Both the position numbers and the translations under genes were made by a program. From the NCBI RefSeq assembly GCF_029945925.1, contig NZ_JAQSDN010000042.1, positions 62,001 to 126,000 of the forward strand: 64,000 bases of DNA. Direction: 5' to 3'. The notes under the pieces were generated by a model, which worked only from the letters and a program-made list of their open reading frames with translations, ran no database searches and was not told the DNA's origin. The stretch comes from Polaromonas sp. GTDB lineage: Bacteria; Pseudomonadota; Gammaproteobacteria; Burkholderiales; Burkholderiaceae_C. Positions 26,372 to 34,870 of the stretch are shown piece by piece; within the stretch, counting starts at the first letter, position 1, and each line of letters starts with the position of its first letter.

Positions 26372-27556
26372 TCAGCGTTTGTTGCGGATGGGGATGGCCA
26401 TCTCTTCCGCCTTGATCTCGCGCACGAGTTCAGGCACGCCCCAGGCAAAAGCCGGGTCCACCTTGATCTTGAAGTGGTACATGCTCTGCATGGCCTGGTG
26501 GTCTTCCTTGCGGAAGGTCATCTTGCCTTTGGGCGTGTCGAAGCTCATGCCTTCCATGGTCTTGATCAGGGTGTTGGCATTGGTGTCGCCATTGCTGTTT
26601 TTCAGCGCGGTGACGACGGCCATCGCGGCCGAGAAGCCGCCGGCGGTGAAGAAGTCAGGCGGCGCCTTGAACTGGCTGTAATGGCGCGAAACCATGGCTT
26701 CGTTGATCGGGTTTTTCGGCATGCCGAAGTAGTAGTAGGCCGCGCCTTCCATGCCGGGGAACTGCTTGTAGGCCACCATCGCAGGCAGGATATTGCCGCC
26801 GGTAGCGATCTCGATGCCGTGGCGCTTCAAGTCCATGTCGGCAATCTTGAACGGGTTGCCACCGGCCCAGATGATGAAGATCACCTTGCGGCCCGGCAGA
26901 CCCTTGAGCTTGTCGATCAGGCGCTGGCCGCCGGCCGTGAAGTCGGTGGTTGCCGGCGGCAGGTACTCTTCGTGAACCAGCTTGCCCTTCTTGATGGCTT
27001 CCTTGAAGGCCTTGACGCCGTCGCGGCCGAATGCCGAGTCCTGCGCCATGGTGGCAATCGTCACACCCTCCTTGTCCAGCGCCACAGCGTTGGAAATCGC
27101 GTCCTGCGAGCTGTTGCGGCCGGTGCGAAAAATGTACTTGTTCCACTTGTCTCCGGTGATGGAGTCGGCCACCGCGGGCTCGACCAGCAAGATCTTCTTG
27201 TACTCTTCCGCGACCGGCAGCATGGCCAGCGCCACGGGCGAGGCGGTGGGGCCCACGGCCAGATCAACCTTGTCATCGCCATAAGCCGCAGCCAGCAGGG
27301 ATTTGCCCTGGTCCGGCTTGCCCTGGTCGTCCTTTTCAATCACCACGATTTTTTTGCCGGCCACCATCATGGTGCCGCCGGTGGCGTAGTCCAGGCCCAT
27401 CATGAAACCGGTGGCCGTCTGTTTGCCATAGGCCTCCAACGGGCCGGTCTTGCTGTAGATGTGGGCGATCTTGATTTCTTTGGCCTGGCTCAGGGCCAGT
27501 GGCGAAACGAAAGCGGTGGCGAGTGCGGCAAGCGCGATCAGCGTGCGACGATGCAT
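26372..27556 (-). CDS. Liv-type ABC transporter periplasmic substrate-binding protein
   Basis: A 394-residue binding protein with a Sec signal peptide (MHRRTLIALAALATAFVSPL, cleavage after ALSQA). The family I periplasmic fold is evident: KEIKIAHIYSKTGPLEAYGKQ at the ligand site and DSAFGRDGVKAFKEAIKKG for lobe 2. The ATG at 27556 has AGGAGA upstream; a longer frame starts within the promoter. First gene of the operon, preceded by a sigma-54 type promoter. Ligand unknown; relatives bind amino acids, short amides or aromatic acids. Confidence 0.92.
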   Translation of the reverse strand: MHRRTLIALAALATAFVSPLALSQAKEIKIAHIYSKTGPLEAYGKQTATGFMMGLDYATGGTMMVAGKKIVVIEKDDQGKPDQGKSLLAAAYGDDKVDLAVGPTASPVALAMLPVAEEYKKILLVEPAVADSITGDKWNKYIFRTGRNSSQDAISNAVALDKEGVTIATMAQDSAFGRDGVKAFKEAIKKGKLVHEEYLPPATTDFTAGGQRLIDKLKGLPGRKVIFIIWAGGNPFKIADMDLKRHGIEIATGGNILPAMVAYKQFPGMEGAAYYYFGMPKNPINEAMVSRHYSQFKAPPDFFTAGGFSAAMAVVTALKNSNGDTNANTLIKTMEGMSFDTPKGKMTFRKEDHQAMQSMYHFKIKVDPAFAWGVPELVREIKAEEMAIPIRNKR

Positions 27557-27590
27557 GGATGTCTCCTGTTGTTTGGCGATGCACCATGAT

Positions 27591-27638
27591 TGCACATGTC
27601 GTGCCAGGAAAAAACCGTTGATCTATATAGGTTTTTTC
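27591..27638 (-). promoter_or_regulatory. Sigma-54 promoter of the Liv operon with an adjacent inverted repeat
   Basis: On the minus strand CTGGCACG-ACAT-GTGCA (27607-27591) has the -24 GG and -12 GC separated by exactly 10 bp, with one deviation (GTGC for TTGC). It is 35 bp from the ATG. Just upstream is a perfect 9-bp inverted repeat, GAAAAAACC (27608-27616) and GGTTTTTTC (27630-27638), in AT-rich DNA. A sigma-54 activator gene lies directly upstream. Confidence 0.65.
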
Positions 27639-27707
27639 AGACCAACAACTAAATTGTCTGTTTTTAAGCCATTTACATTGACTTATTATCAGGCAATTGT
27701 CTTATTC

Positions 27708-29201
27708 TTATACAGGGTTATCCAGACGCTCATACAGTTTGGCGCGAGAAATTCCAAGCAGGCGTGAGGCGGCCAGCTTGTTGCCGCCGGTCGCCGCCAT
27801 GGCGGCGGCAATGGCGCGGCGTTCGACCTGCGCCACCTGCTCGGCCAGCGGGCGCAGCGGGTCGGAGGTGGGCTCTGCGCCGTCTCCAAATTCGGCCAAC
27901 GGCAAAGGCGCAATACGCTCGATGCCCGCCTCCTTGAGCACCTCTTCAAACTGCGCGCGGCCGATGCTCGGCGAGTCGCTGCGCATCACCGCCTGCTCCA
28001 GCACGTTGCGCAGTTCACGGATATTGCCGCGCCAGGTTTGCGCCGACAGCAGGGCCAGCGCATCGGGCGCCAGCTCGGGCTGGCGGTCGCCGCTGCGCAG
28101 CGCCATTTCCTCGCCCAGCACCTCGAGCAGCGCCGGAATGTCGGAGCGGCGCTCGCGCAGCGGCGGCACCCTGATCGGCAACACATTGAGGCGGTAAAAC
28201 AGGTCTTCGCGAAACTTGCCTTCGCGCACCAGCGCGGCCAGGTCGCGCGAAGTCGCGGCAATCAGGCGCGCGTCAAACGGAATCACTTTATTCGAACCCA
28301 GCGGCTCGATCTCGCCCTCCTGCAGGGCACGCAGCAGCTTGGCCTGCAAGGCCTGCGGCATGTCACCGATCTCGTCGAGAAACAGCGTGCCGCCGTCGGC
28401 GATCTTGAACTTGCCATCGCGCCCCTTGCGGTCGGCGCCGGTGTAGGCGCCGGGAGCAACGCCGAAAAATTCGGCCTCCAGCAAGGTGTCGGGCACAGCC
28501 GCAATGTTGACGCTGATGAAGGGCCCGCGCGCCCGGCTGGAGGTGGCATGGATGGCGTGGGCCAGCAACTCCTTGCCGGTGCCGGTTTCGCCGAGCAGGA
28601 GCACCGGGCTGGAGGTCTGGGCGGCGCGCCGCGCCTGGCGCTTGACCTCGACCGCGGCCGGGCTGGTGCCGACAAAACTGGCAAAGGTGTATTTGGACTG
28701 GCGCTGGCCCGGTGGCTGCAGGCGCTGGCTGGCCAGTTCGCGGCGGGCGTCATCGAGGTCGCGGTGCAGCAGCGCAAACTTGCTGATCAGCGGCTGCAGC
28801 GTGGTCTCGGGGTGGTCGAACAGCACGATGCCGATGGCACCGATCACGTCGCCGCCGCTTTCATCGCGCAGCGGGATGCGGCTGACGACAAAGGTGCCGG
28901 CGCGGTTGGTCAGCAGGTCAATCAGGAAAGGCTCGCCGGTTTCCAGCACGCGGCGCATCTGCGTGTTGGGAATGACCTCCTCCACCATGTGGCCGACAAA
29001 TTGCTCTACGGAAGAAAAGCCCAGCGCCGGCAGAAAACGCTTGTAACCCTCGTTGACCCAGACAATGCGGCCGGTGCGGTCCACCAGGAACATGCCCTGG
29101 CTGATGCTGGAGAACAGCTGGAACATGGACCTTGCGGCCAGCTCCAGAATGCTCTGCGCATCAAGCGGCAAACCGTGCGGCGGGGTAGCAGTGTGTTCCA
29201 T
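27708..29201 (-). CDS. Sigma-54-dependent transcriptional activator with PAS sensor
   Basis: A 497-residue enhancer-binding protein. An N-terminal PAS domain lies at about residues 25-125 (GMFLVDRTGRIVWVNEGYKRF). The AAA+ domain at about 160-395 has Walker A GETGTGKE, the sigma-54 contact loop APGAYTGA (Tyr in place of the usual Phe) and Walker B GGTLFLDEIGD. The C-terminal Fis-type helix-turn-helix reads AMAATGGNKLAASRLLGISRAKLYERL. The ATG at 29201 is preferred because the PAS region follows. Its position just upstream of a sigma-54-type promoter and the Liv operon makes it the probable local activator. Confidence 0.9.
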   Translation of the reverse strand: MEHTATPPHGLPLDAQSILELAARSMFQLFSSISQGMFLVDRTGRIVWVNEGYKRFLPALGFSSVEQFVGHMVEEVIPNTQMRRVLETGEPFLIDLLTNRAGTFVVSRIPLRDESGGDVIGAIGIVLFDHPETTLQPLISKFALLHRDLDDARRELASQRLQPPGQRQSKYTFASFVGTSPAAVEVKRQARRAAQTSSPVLLLGETGTGKELLAHAIHATSSRARGPFISVNIAAVPDTLLEAEFFGVAPGAYTGADRKGRDGKFKIADGGTLFLDEIGDMPQALQAKLLRALQEGEIEPLGSNKVIPFDARLIAATSRDLAALVREGKFREDLFYRLNVLPIRVPPLRERRSDIPALLEVLGEEMALRSGDRQPELAPDALALLSAQTWRGNIRELRNVLEQAVMRSDSPSIGRAQFEEVLKEAGIERIAPLPLAEFGDGAEPTSDPLRPLAEQVAQVERRAIAAAMAATGGNKLAASRLLGISRAKLYERLDNPV

Positions 29202-29276
29202 GCGCCGATGGTAGCGCGGCACCTGGGCCACCGCCGCCGGCCAGGTGCACCACACACCGGTCAAGGCGCATGCCGC

Positions 29277-29332
29277 TCTTCTTTTGATAGCTGTCTGCGC
29301 CCATGGAAAAAGGGCTGGAGACCTATTTCGTG
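29277..29332. repeat. Family A dispersed repeat upstream of the activator gene
   Basis: CTCTTCTTTTGATAGCTG, then TCTGCGC, N10, AGGGCTGGAG and CCTATTT. It is a near-complete copy in the 144-bp gap between the start of the activator gene (29201) and the end of tctA (29346). Confidence 0.75.
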
Positions 29333-29345
29333 ATGAACGCCGGCC

Positions 29346-30848
29346 TCAGGCTGCGAGCCGGCGCGCCGACCAGCGTTTGGCCAGGCGCGGCAGGATCAGC
29401 ACCGCCAGCACCACCACGATCAGGATCACCGACATGGGCCGCTGGAGAAACACCATCGCACTGCCCTCGCCGATCGACATGGCGTTGCGCAACTGCGCTT
29501 CGGCCAGCGGGCCCAGGATCATGCCCACCACGACGGGCGCGGTCGGGAAATCAAAGCGCCGCATCACCACCCCGAGCACACCGATGCCATAAAGCAGGAA
29601 CAGATCAAACGCACTTTGCCGCATGCCGTAGACGCCCACCGTCGCAAAAATCAGGATGCCCGCATACAGGTAAGGTTTGGGAATTTTCAGCAGCTTGACC
29701 CACAGGCCCACCATCGGCAGGTTGAGCACCAGCAGCATCACGTTGCCGATGTACAGCGAGGCGATCAGCGCCCAGACCAGGGCGGACGACGAGGTGAACA
29801 GCTGCGGCCCCGGCTGGATGCCGTAGTTCTGGAAAGCGCCCAGCAAAATTGCCGTGGTGTTGGAGGTCGGAATGCCCAGCGTCAGCAGCGGAATCATGGC
29901 CGCCGTGACCGTGGCATTGTTGGCCGCCTCGGGGCCGGCCACCCCTTCGATGGCGCCGGCCGTGCCGAACTCCGCCCTGTCGCCGTCCCTGGCCAGCTTT
30001 TTCTCGGCGGCGTAGCTCAGGAAGGTCGGGATCTCTGTGCCGCCGGCAGGAATGCAGCCGAACGGCGCGCCAATGGCGGTGCCGCGCAGCCAGGCCGGCC
30101 AGGAGCGGCGCCAGTCCCGGCCCGTCATGTGGACCCGGCTCATCTTGTTTTGCGACTCGACCACGCGGCCCTCGTAAAGCACGGCGTACATGGCTTCAGC
30201 CACGGCAAACAGGCCGACGGCCACCAGAACGATCTCGACACCGTCTAGCAGCTCGGGCACCCCGCCGGTGTAACGCGCCTGGCCGGAAATCTGGTCCAGC
30301 CCGACCAGGCCCGCCGCGAGCCCGACAAACAGGGCGGTCAGGCCGCGCACCGTGCTTTTGCCCAGCACGGCACTGACGGTGGTGAAGGCCAGCACCATCA
30401 GCATGAAGTACTCGGGCGGACCGAGCTTGACGGCCAGTTCCGCCACGATGGGCGCAAACAGGGTGACCAGCACGGTGGCAATCGTGCCCGCCACAAACGA
30501 ACCCACGGCGGCCGTGGCCAGCGCCGCACCGGCACGTCCGCTCTTGGCCATGCGGTTGCCCTCCATGGCCGTGACCATACTCGCCGTTTCCCCCGGCGTG
30601 TTCAGCAGAATGGAGGTGGTGGAGCCGCCGTACATGGCGCCGTAATAAATGCCGGCGAAAAAAATCATGGAGGCCGTGGCCTCGACCCTGGCCGTGATGG
30701 GCAGCAGCATGGCCACCGCCACGGCGGGCCCGATGCCGGGCAGCACGCCAATGGCCGTGCCCAGCGCACATCCCACAAAACACCACAACAGGTTGACCGG
30801 TGTGGCCGCAGTGGCGAAGCCCTGCAGCAGCTGATTGAAAATGTCCAT
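29346..30848 (-). CDS. tctA: Tripartite tricarboxylate transporter, large permease TctA
   Basis: A 500-residue inner-membrane permease with about 12 hydrophobic segments. The TctA signatures are [17 protein letters not shown] near the N terminus, [19 protein letters not shown], and [22 protein letters not shown] in the middle. It works with the small permease TctB and the periplasmic binding protein TctC to import carboxylates using an ion gradient. It starts 12 bp after tctB. The exact substrate is unknown. Confidence 0.94.
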   Translation of the reverse strand: MDIFNQLLQGFATAATPVNLLWCFVGCALGTAIGVLPGIGPAVAVAMLLPITARVEATASMIFFAGIYYGAMYGGSTTSILLNTPGETASMVTAMEGNRMAKSGRAGAALATAAVGSFVAGTIATVLVTLFAPIVAELAVKLGPPEYFMLMVLAFTTVSAVLGKSTVRGLTALFVGLAAGLVGLDQISGQARYTGGVPELLDGVEIVLVAVGLFAVAEAMYAVLYEGRVVESQNKMSRVHMTGRDWRRSWPAWLRGTAIGAPFGCIPAGGTEIPTFLSYAAEKKLARDGDRAEFGTAGAIEGVAGPEAANNATVTAAMIPLLTLGIPTSNTTAILLGAFQNYGIQPGPQLFTSSSALVWALIASLYIGNVMLLVLNLPMVGLWVKLLKIPKPYLYAGILIFATVGVYGMRQSAFDLFLLYGIGVLGVVMRRFDFPTAPVVVGMILGPLAEAQLRNAMSIGEGSAMVFLQRPMSVILIVVVLAVLILPRLAKRWSARRLAA

Positions 30849-30860
30849 GGATATTGATGC

Positions 30861-31382
30861 TCAGAGCCAGCCGGTGGAGGTGAGGCCCGGCAGGTTGATC
30901 GCCAGGAATTTCGTGAAGGTCCAGTACACCGGCGCGGAAATCGCGATGCCGATCAACACGTCCTTGAGCCAGGCAACCGGCCGCCGGTCGGCCCTGCCCT
31001 CCGCACCGCGCAGCCCTTGCACGGCCAGCACAAAACACAGGGTGCAACTGAAAATGAAACCGATGGTGGTGATCAGCGCCGCATTGGCCAGCAGGCCCGC
31101 CGACACCCAGGCAAAGCCCGGCCAGTTGCCATGGACCGCGTCCGTGGGCGCCTCCAGGGAACGAAAGCCGCCGGTGCGCGCTTCGCGCACGATGAGTACG
31201 CCACAAATGAGCAGAGCCGCGGAAATCATCCAAGGCAGAAAGTTCGGCCCGACGCCGCCGTAGCCCGCCGCCGACGGGATGCTGACGGCACCTGCCGCCA
31301 GTCCGAGGGCGAGCAGCACCACGCCGGCACCGACCGCGGTCTGCAGACGGATTTGCGCAGAAGAAGGGGTTGCTTGTGTCAT
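30861..31382 (-). CDS. tctB: Tripartite tricarboxylate transporter, small permease TctB
   Basis: A 173-residue four-helix membrane protein of the TctB family. Hydrophobic segments are at AVGAGVVLLALGLAAGAV, LPWMISAALLICGVLIV, VSAGLLANAALITTIGFIF and WLKDVLIGIAISAPVYW. The GGVGPNFLPW stretch in the first loop is typical. The ATG at 31382 begins a normal-length protein; the open upstream extension runs through repeat DNA. tctC lies 165 bp upstream and tctA 12 bp downstream. Confidence 0.88.
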   Translation of the reverse strand: MTQATPSSAQIRLQTAVGAGVVLLALGLAAGAVSIPSAAGYGGVGPNFLPWMISAALLICGVLIVREARTGGFRSLEAPTDAVHGNWPGFAWVSAGLLANAALITTIGFIFSCTLCFVLAVQGLRGAEGRADRRPVAWLKDVLIGIAISAPVYWTFTKFLAINLPGLTSTGWL

Positions 31383-31406
31383 GAGTTGTCTCGTTGGAAT
31401 GCGGGC

Positions 31407-31520
31407 TGTCATCCCGGCCTTGAGGAGCCTGCCCCGGACTCCGATCCGGGGGGATCCATGCGCATCAACTGCAGCCCTGCGTGCGCGAACATGGATGGCG
31501 GCACAAGGCCGCCATGACAA
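31407..31520. repeat. Family C repeat between tctC and tctB
   Basis: TGTCATCCCGG at 31407, then CCCCGGACT-CCGATCCGGGG (31432-31451), and a TGGCGGC-ACAAG-GCCGCCA palindrome with ATGACAA (31495-31519). The layout copies that between the Liv binding protein and livG: in both operons the element separates the binding-protein gene from the membrane-component genes. Confidence 0.7.
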
Positions 31521-31547
31521 ACCGAAAAGGCCGGTAAGCCAGTTGCT

Positions 31548-32507
31548 TTAAACCATGCCTGACTTGACCATGGTGGCACGCAGGCTGGCCATGTCGTCGT
31601 CGACAAACTTGTCGAAGGCGGCGCCTGTCAACACGGCGGCCGTCCAGTTGTTTTTCTCGGACGCTTCCACCCAGCTCCTGGATTTGACGGCCTTGAGAAT
31701 CATCTCGGTCAGCGCCTGGCGCTCGGCAGCCGAGATGCCGGGTGCACCGTAAACGCCGCGCCAGTTGCCGATCACCACATTGATGCCCTGCTCCTTGAGC
31801 GTGGGGACATTGACACCCTTGAGGCGGGTGTCGGAGGTAACGGCCAGCGCCTTCATTTTTCCGGTGTTGATGTATTCCGCAAACTCGCTGTAGCCGCTGC
31901 CGCCCACCGTGACGTTGCCGCCCAGGATGGCTGCCGTGGCTTCACCGCCGCCCCGGAAAGCCACGTAGTTGATCTTGGAAGGGTCCACGCCGACTTCGCG
32001 TGCAATCATGGCCGCGGCGATGTGTTCGGTGGAGCCGCGCGAACCGCCGCCCCACTTGACGCTGCCGGGGTCTTTCTTGAGCTGGGCCACAACGTCGGCC
32101 ATGGTCTTGAATGGCGAGTTGGCGGGCAGCACAAACACGTTGTACTCGCTGGTCAGCCGCGCAATCGGCGTGACCTGCGACAGGCTGACCGGCGGCTTGC
32201 CGGTGATCAGGCCGCCCAGCATGACGGCACCCATGACCATCAGCGCATTCGGGTCGCCCTTGCTGCCGTTGATGAACTGGGCCAGGCCCAGGGCACCGGC
32301 GGCGCCGCCCTTGTTGTCATAGGTGACTGTGGATGCTGCGCCCGAGTCCGTCAGGGCCTTGCCCAAGGCGCGGCCTGTGGTGTCCCAGCCGCCGCCGGGG
32401 TTGGCCGGAATCATCATTTTTACATTGGCGGCAGCCAGGGCCGACAGGGGGAAAGCCCCGGTGGCGGCCAGCGCGGCCAGGGATTTCAAAAAGGTATCGC
32501 GACGCAT
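31548..32507 (-). CDS. tctC: Tripartite tricarboxylate transporter binding protein TctC (Bug family)
   Basis: A 319-residue periplasmic solute receptor of the Bug/TctC family. The signal peptide is MRRDTFLKSLAALAATGAF with cleavage after SALA. The family signature MMIPANPGGGWDTTGRALG follows, then the carboxylate-site region VKWGGGSRGSTEHIAAAMIA. The ATG at 32507 has AAGGAGA upstream. Ligands of this family are di- or tricarboxylates and aromatic acids. It is divergent from tctD with a 120-bp gap that should hold both promoters. Confidence 0.93.
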   Translation of the reverse strand: MRRDTFLKSLAALAATGAFPLSALAAANVKMMIPANPGGGWDTTGRALGKALTDSGAASTVTYDNKGGAAGALGLAQFINGSKGDPNALMVMGAVMLGGLITGKPPVSLSQVTPIARLTSEYNVFVLPANSPFKTMADVVAQLKKDPGSVKWGGGSRGSTEHIAAAMIAREVGVDPSKINYVAFRGGGEATAAILGGNVTVGGSGYSEFAEYINTGKMKALAVTSDTRLKGVNVPTLKEQGINVVIGNWRGVYGAPGISAAERQALTEMILKAVKSRSWVEASEKNNWTAAVLTGAAFDKFVDDDMASLRATMVKSGMV

Positions 32508-32588
32508 GTATGTCTCCTTGTGTGTGGGTAACAAACGGATGATGCGCTTCCTGTCTGTCAAACGGCTGTCCGAAAGCCCTAGGGAAAG

Positions 32589-32633
32589 TGCTAATGTCCC
32601 GCCCATGCTGATGCTAATGTCCTGCCCATGCTG
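32589..32633 (+). repeat. 22-bp tandem duplication across the tctD start codon
   Basis: TGCTAATGTCC-YGCCCATGCTG occurs twice (32589-32610 and 32612-32633) with one mismatch and a period of 23 bp. The tctD ATG lies in the second copy; the equivalent ATG in the first copy is out of frame. Confidence 0.85.
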
Positions 32634-33323
32634 TCCACCCTGAAATTGCTGCTGATCGAGGACGACCCTTCCATGCAGGCAGCGCTGCAGCGCGCCCTGG
32701 GCCGGCGCGGCATGGAGGTGCTGGGCTGCACCGACGGCCGCAAGGCACTGGGGTTATGGACGGCCGCCCAGCCCGATGTGGTGGTGCTGGACCTGAGCCT
32801 GCCCGGGCTGGACGGCCTGCAGGTGCTGGAGCAGGCGCGCCGCCAGGGACTGGCCACCCCGGTGCTGATCCTGACGGCGCGCGGCACGGTGGGCGACCGC
32901 ATCATTGGCCTGAACCTGGGGGCCGACGACTACCTGCCCAAACCCTTTGACCTCGATGAACTCGAGGCCCGGCTACGCGCGCTGAGCCGCCGGCGCACGG
33001 CGTCCAGCAGCGAGCCGGGGGCCGGCGACCACCTGGTGGGCCAGCTTCGTTATGAAAAGGACAGCGGCGCGATTTACCACCGCGACCAGGTCCTCGAACT
33101 GACGCCCCGCGAGCTGGCCCTGCTGCAGGCCCTGATCGTCAAGCCCGGCCAGGCGGTGTCCAAGGAAAAACTGTTCGAGCTGGTGTTTCCCGGCGAGACC
33201 GATGTGCAGTACGAGGCCGTGGAAGTGGTGGTGTACCGCCTGCGCAAGAAAATGGCGCACACCGGCGTGACCCTGGTCACCTTGCGCGGCCTGGGTTATT
33301 TGCTGAAAGTGGACGCGCAATGA
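32628..33323 (+). CDS. tctD: OmpR-family response regulator (TctD-like)
   Basis: A 231-residue response regulator. The receiver domain has acidic residues in LLLIEDD, phospho-acceptor Asp55 in VVVLDLSLPG, Thr in LILTARG and Lys in PKPFD. The C-terminal winged helix includes LELTPRELALLQALI and VVVYRLRKKM. It overlaps the kinase gene by 4 bp and diverges from tctC, the usual TctDE arrangement that controls tricarboxylate uptake. No Shine-Dalgarno sequence precedes the ATG, which lies within a tandem duplication. Confidence 0.9.
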   Translation: MLSTLKLLLIEDDPSMQAALQRALGRRGMEVLGCTDGRKALGLWTAAQPDVVVLDLSLPGLDGLQVLEQARRQGLATPVLILTARGTVGDRIIGLNLGADDYLPKPFDLDELEARLRALSRRRTASSSEPGAGDHLVGQLRYEKDSGAIYHRDQVLELTPRELALLQALIVKPGQAVSKEKLFELVFPGETDVQYEAVEVVVYRLRKKMAHTGVTLVTLRGLGYLLKVDAQ

Positions 33324-34822
33324 AAGGCATTGAGGCCGGCGTGCGTAGCGCCGGGCCGCCCCAAGCAAGCACAGCCCCCTCGGGGGGCAGCGTATTACAC
33401 GAAGTGAAAAGCGTGGGGGCCATATCGCTCAGACGCTACCTTCTGCTGGGCATCCTGCTGCCTGTGGGCCTGCTGGTCACGCTCAACACGGCCAGCCTGT
33501 ACAGCCAGGCGCTGGGCGCGGTCAACACCGCCTATGACCGCACGCTCCTGGCCTCGGCCAAGTCGATAGGCGAGCAACTGGACGTGAGCGGCTACGACGG
33601 GCAGTCCGAACTGCGCGTGACCGTGCCGTATGCGGCGCTGGAAGCCTTCGAGGCCGACAACCAGAGCCGGCTGTTTTACCGGGTGTCCAGCCTCAACGGC
33701 GAAATGGTGTCGGGGTATGCACAGCTGCCTTTCTGGCGCGGCCGCATTCCGGCCAAACCGCCCTACGCGGCGCTGGTTGATTTTTACGACGATGTGTATG
33801 CGGGCGACGCCGTGCGGGTGGCCGTCCTGCTGCAGCCGGTGGCCAGCTCGAACGGACGCGGCATGGCCGTCATCCAGGTGGCTGAAACACTGGAGCTGCG
33901 CACCACGCTGGCGCGGAAAATCCTGTTCGACACCCTGTGGCGCCAGGCGCTGCTGCTGGCCGTGATCGCCCTGGTGGCCGTGGTGGTGGTGCAGCGCGCC
34001 ACGCGCCCGGTGCGCCGCCTCAGCGCCGAGCTGCAGGCGCGCCCCGAGGGCGACCTGACGGCGATCGCCGCACCGGACGCGCCGCGCGAGCTGCTGCCCC
34101 TGGTCGACGCCACCAACGAGGTCATGGCCCGGCTGCAGCACCTGCTGGACAACCAGAAACGTTTTGTGCGCGACGCGGCGCACCAGTTGCGCACGCCGCT
34201 GGCGGTACTGAAGGTGCAGGTGCAGTCGGCGCTGCACGGCGACATGGACGCCCAGGCGGCGCTGGCCGAAATCAACCAGACCGTGGACCGCGCCACGCTG
34301 CTGGCCAACCAGATGCTGGCGCTGGCCAAGGTCGAGCAGTTGCGCCAGCAGGCGGACCTGGGGCCGGTGAACATGGACGCCATCGTGCGCGCGGTCGCGC
34401 TGGACCTGGCACCGCTGATTGCCGAGAAGGACCTGGACTTCGACATTGAAACCAGTGCGGCCAGCGTCAATGCACACGAATGGATGCTGGGCGAACTCTG
34501 CCGCAACCTGCTGCACAACGCGATCAAGCACAGCCAGCGCGGCGGCTCGCTGTCGGTGCGGCTCGTCACCGACACCCGGTACCTGGCCCTGACCGTCAGC
34601 GACAGCGGCCCCGGCATTTCGGGCGAACTGGCAGCACGCCTGTACCAGCCCTTTTCGGCCGGCAATGTGCGCCACGGCTCGGGCCTGGGCCTGGCGATCT
34701 GCCGCGAGATCACGCAGGCGCTGGGCGGCAGCATCACGCTGGAAAACCGCGAAGACCATGGGCGTATTGCCGGGCTGGACGCCACCGTGCGCCTGCCGCT
34801 GGTACAAAATGACGGGCAATGA
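33320..34822 (+). CDS. tctE: Sensor histidine kinase (TctE-like)
   Basis: A 500-residue kinase. TM1 is at about residues 38-60 (RRYLLLGILLPVGLLVTLN), a periplasmic sensor of the TctE type follows (ASAKSIGEQLDV, VDFYDDVYAGDAVRVAVLLQP), and TM2 is near 205-225. The phospho-acceptor is His288 in AAHQLRTPLAVLKV; the ATPase motifs are NLLHNAIKHS, DSGPGIS and GSGLGLAICREI. The start overlaps tctD (ATGA). Residues about 10-36 are encoded by a family B repeat, so the cytoplasmic N terminus is probably acquired. A GTG at 33404 could be an alternative start. Confidence 0.9.
   Translation: MKGIEAGVRSAGPPQASTAPSGGSVLHEVKSVGAISLRRYLLLGILLPVGLLVTLNTASLYSQALGAVNTAYDRTLLASAKSIGEQLDVSGYDGQSELRVTVPYAALEAFEADNQSRLFYRVSSLNGEMVSGYAQLPFWRGRIPAKPPYAALVDFYDDVYAGDAVRVAVLLQPVASSNGRGMAVIQVAETLELRTTLARKILFDTLWRQALLLAVIALVAVVVVQRATRPVRRLSAELQARPEGDLTAIAAPDAPRELLPLVDATNEVMARLQHLLDNQKRFVRDAAHQLRTPLAVLKVQVQSALHGDMDAQAALAEINQTVDRATLLANQMLALAKVEQLRQQADLGPVNMDAIVRAVALDLAPLIAEKDLDFDIETSAASVNAHEWMLGELCRNLLHNAIKHSQRGGSLSVRLVTDTRYLALTVSDSGPGISGELAARLYQPFSAGNVRHGSGLGLAICREITQALGGSITLENREDHGRIAGLDATVRLPLVQNDGQ
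33347..33425. repeat. Family B repeat inside the 5' end of tctE
   Basis: GCGCCGGGCCGCCCCAAGCA at the left end and ACACGAAGTG-AAAAGCGTGG-GGGCCATAT at the right end match the copy at 23564-23660. The middle is shorter and keeps a CCCCTCGGGGGG hairpin. It is read in frame and supplies the sequence just before TM1 of the kinase. Confidence 0.8.
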
Positions 34823-34870
34823 GGCACACGTTTCCCCTTCCCTGGCATGGCGGCGCACGCGAGGTCACCC

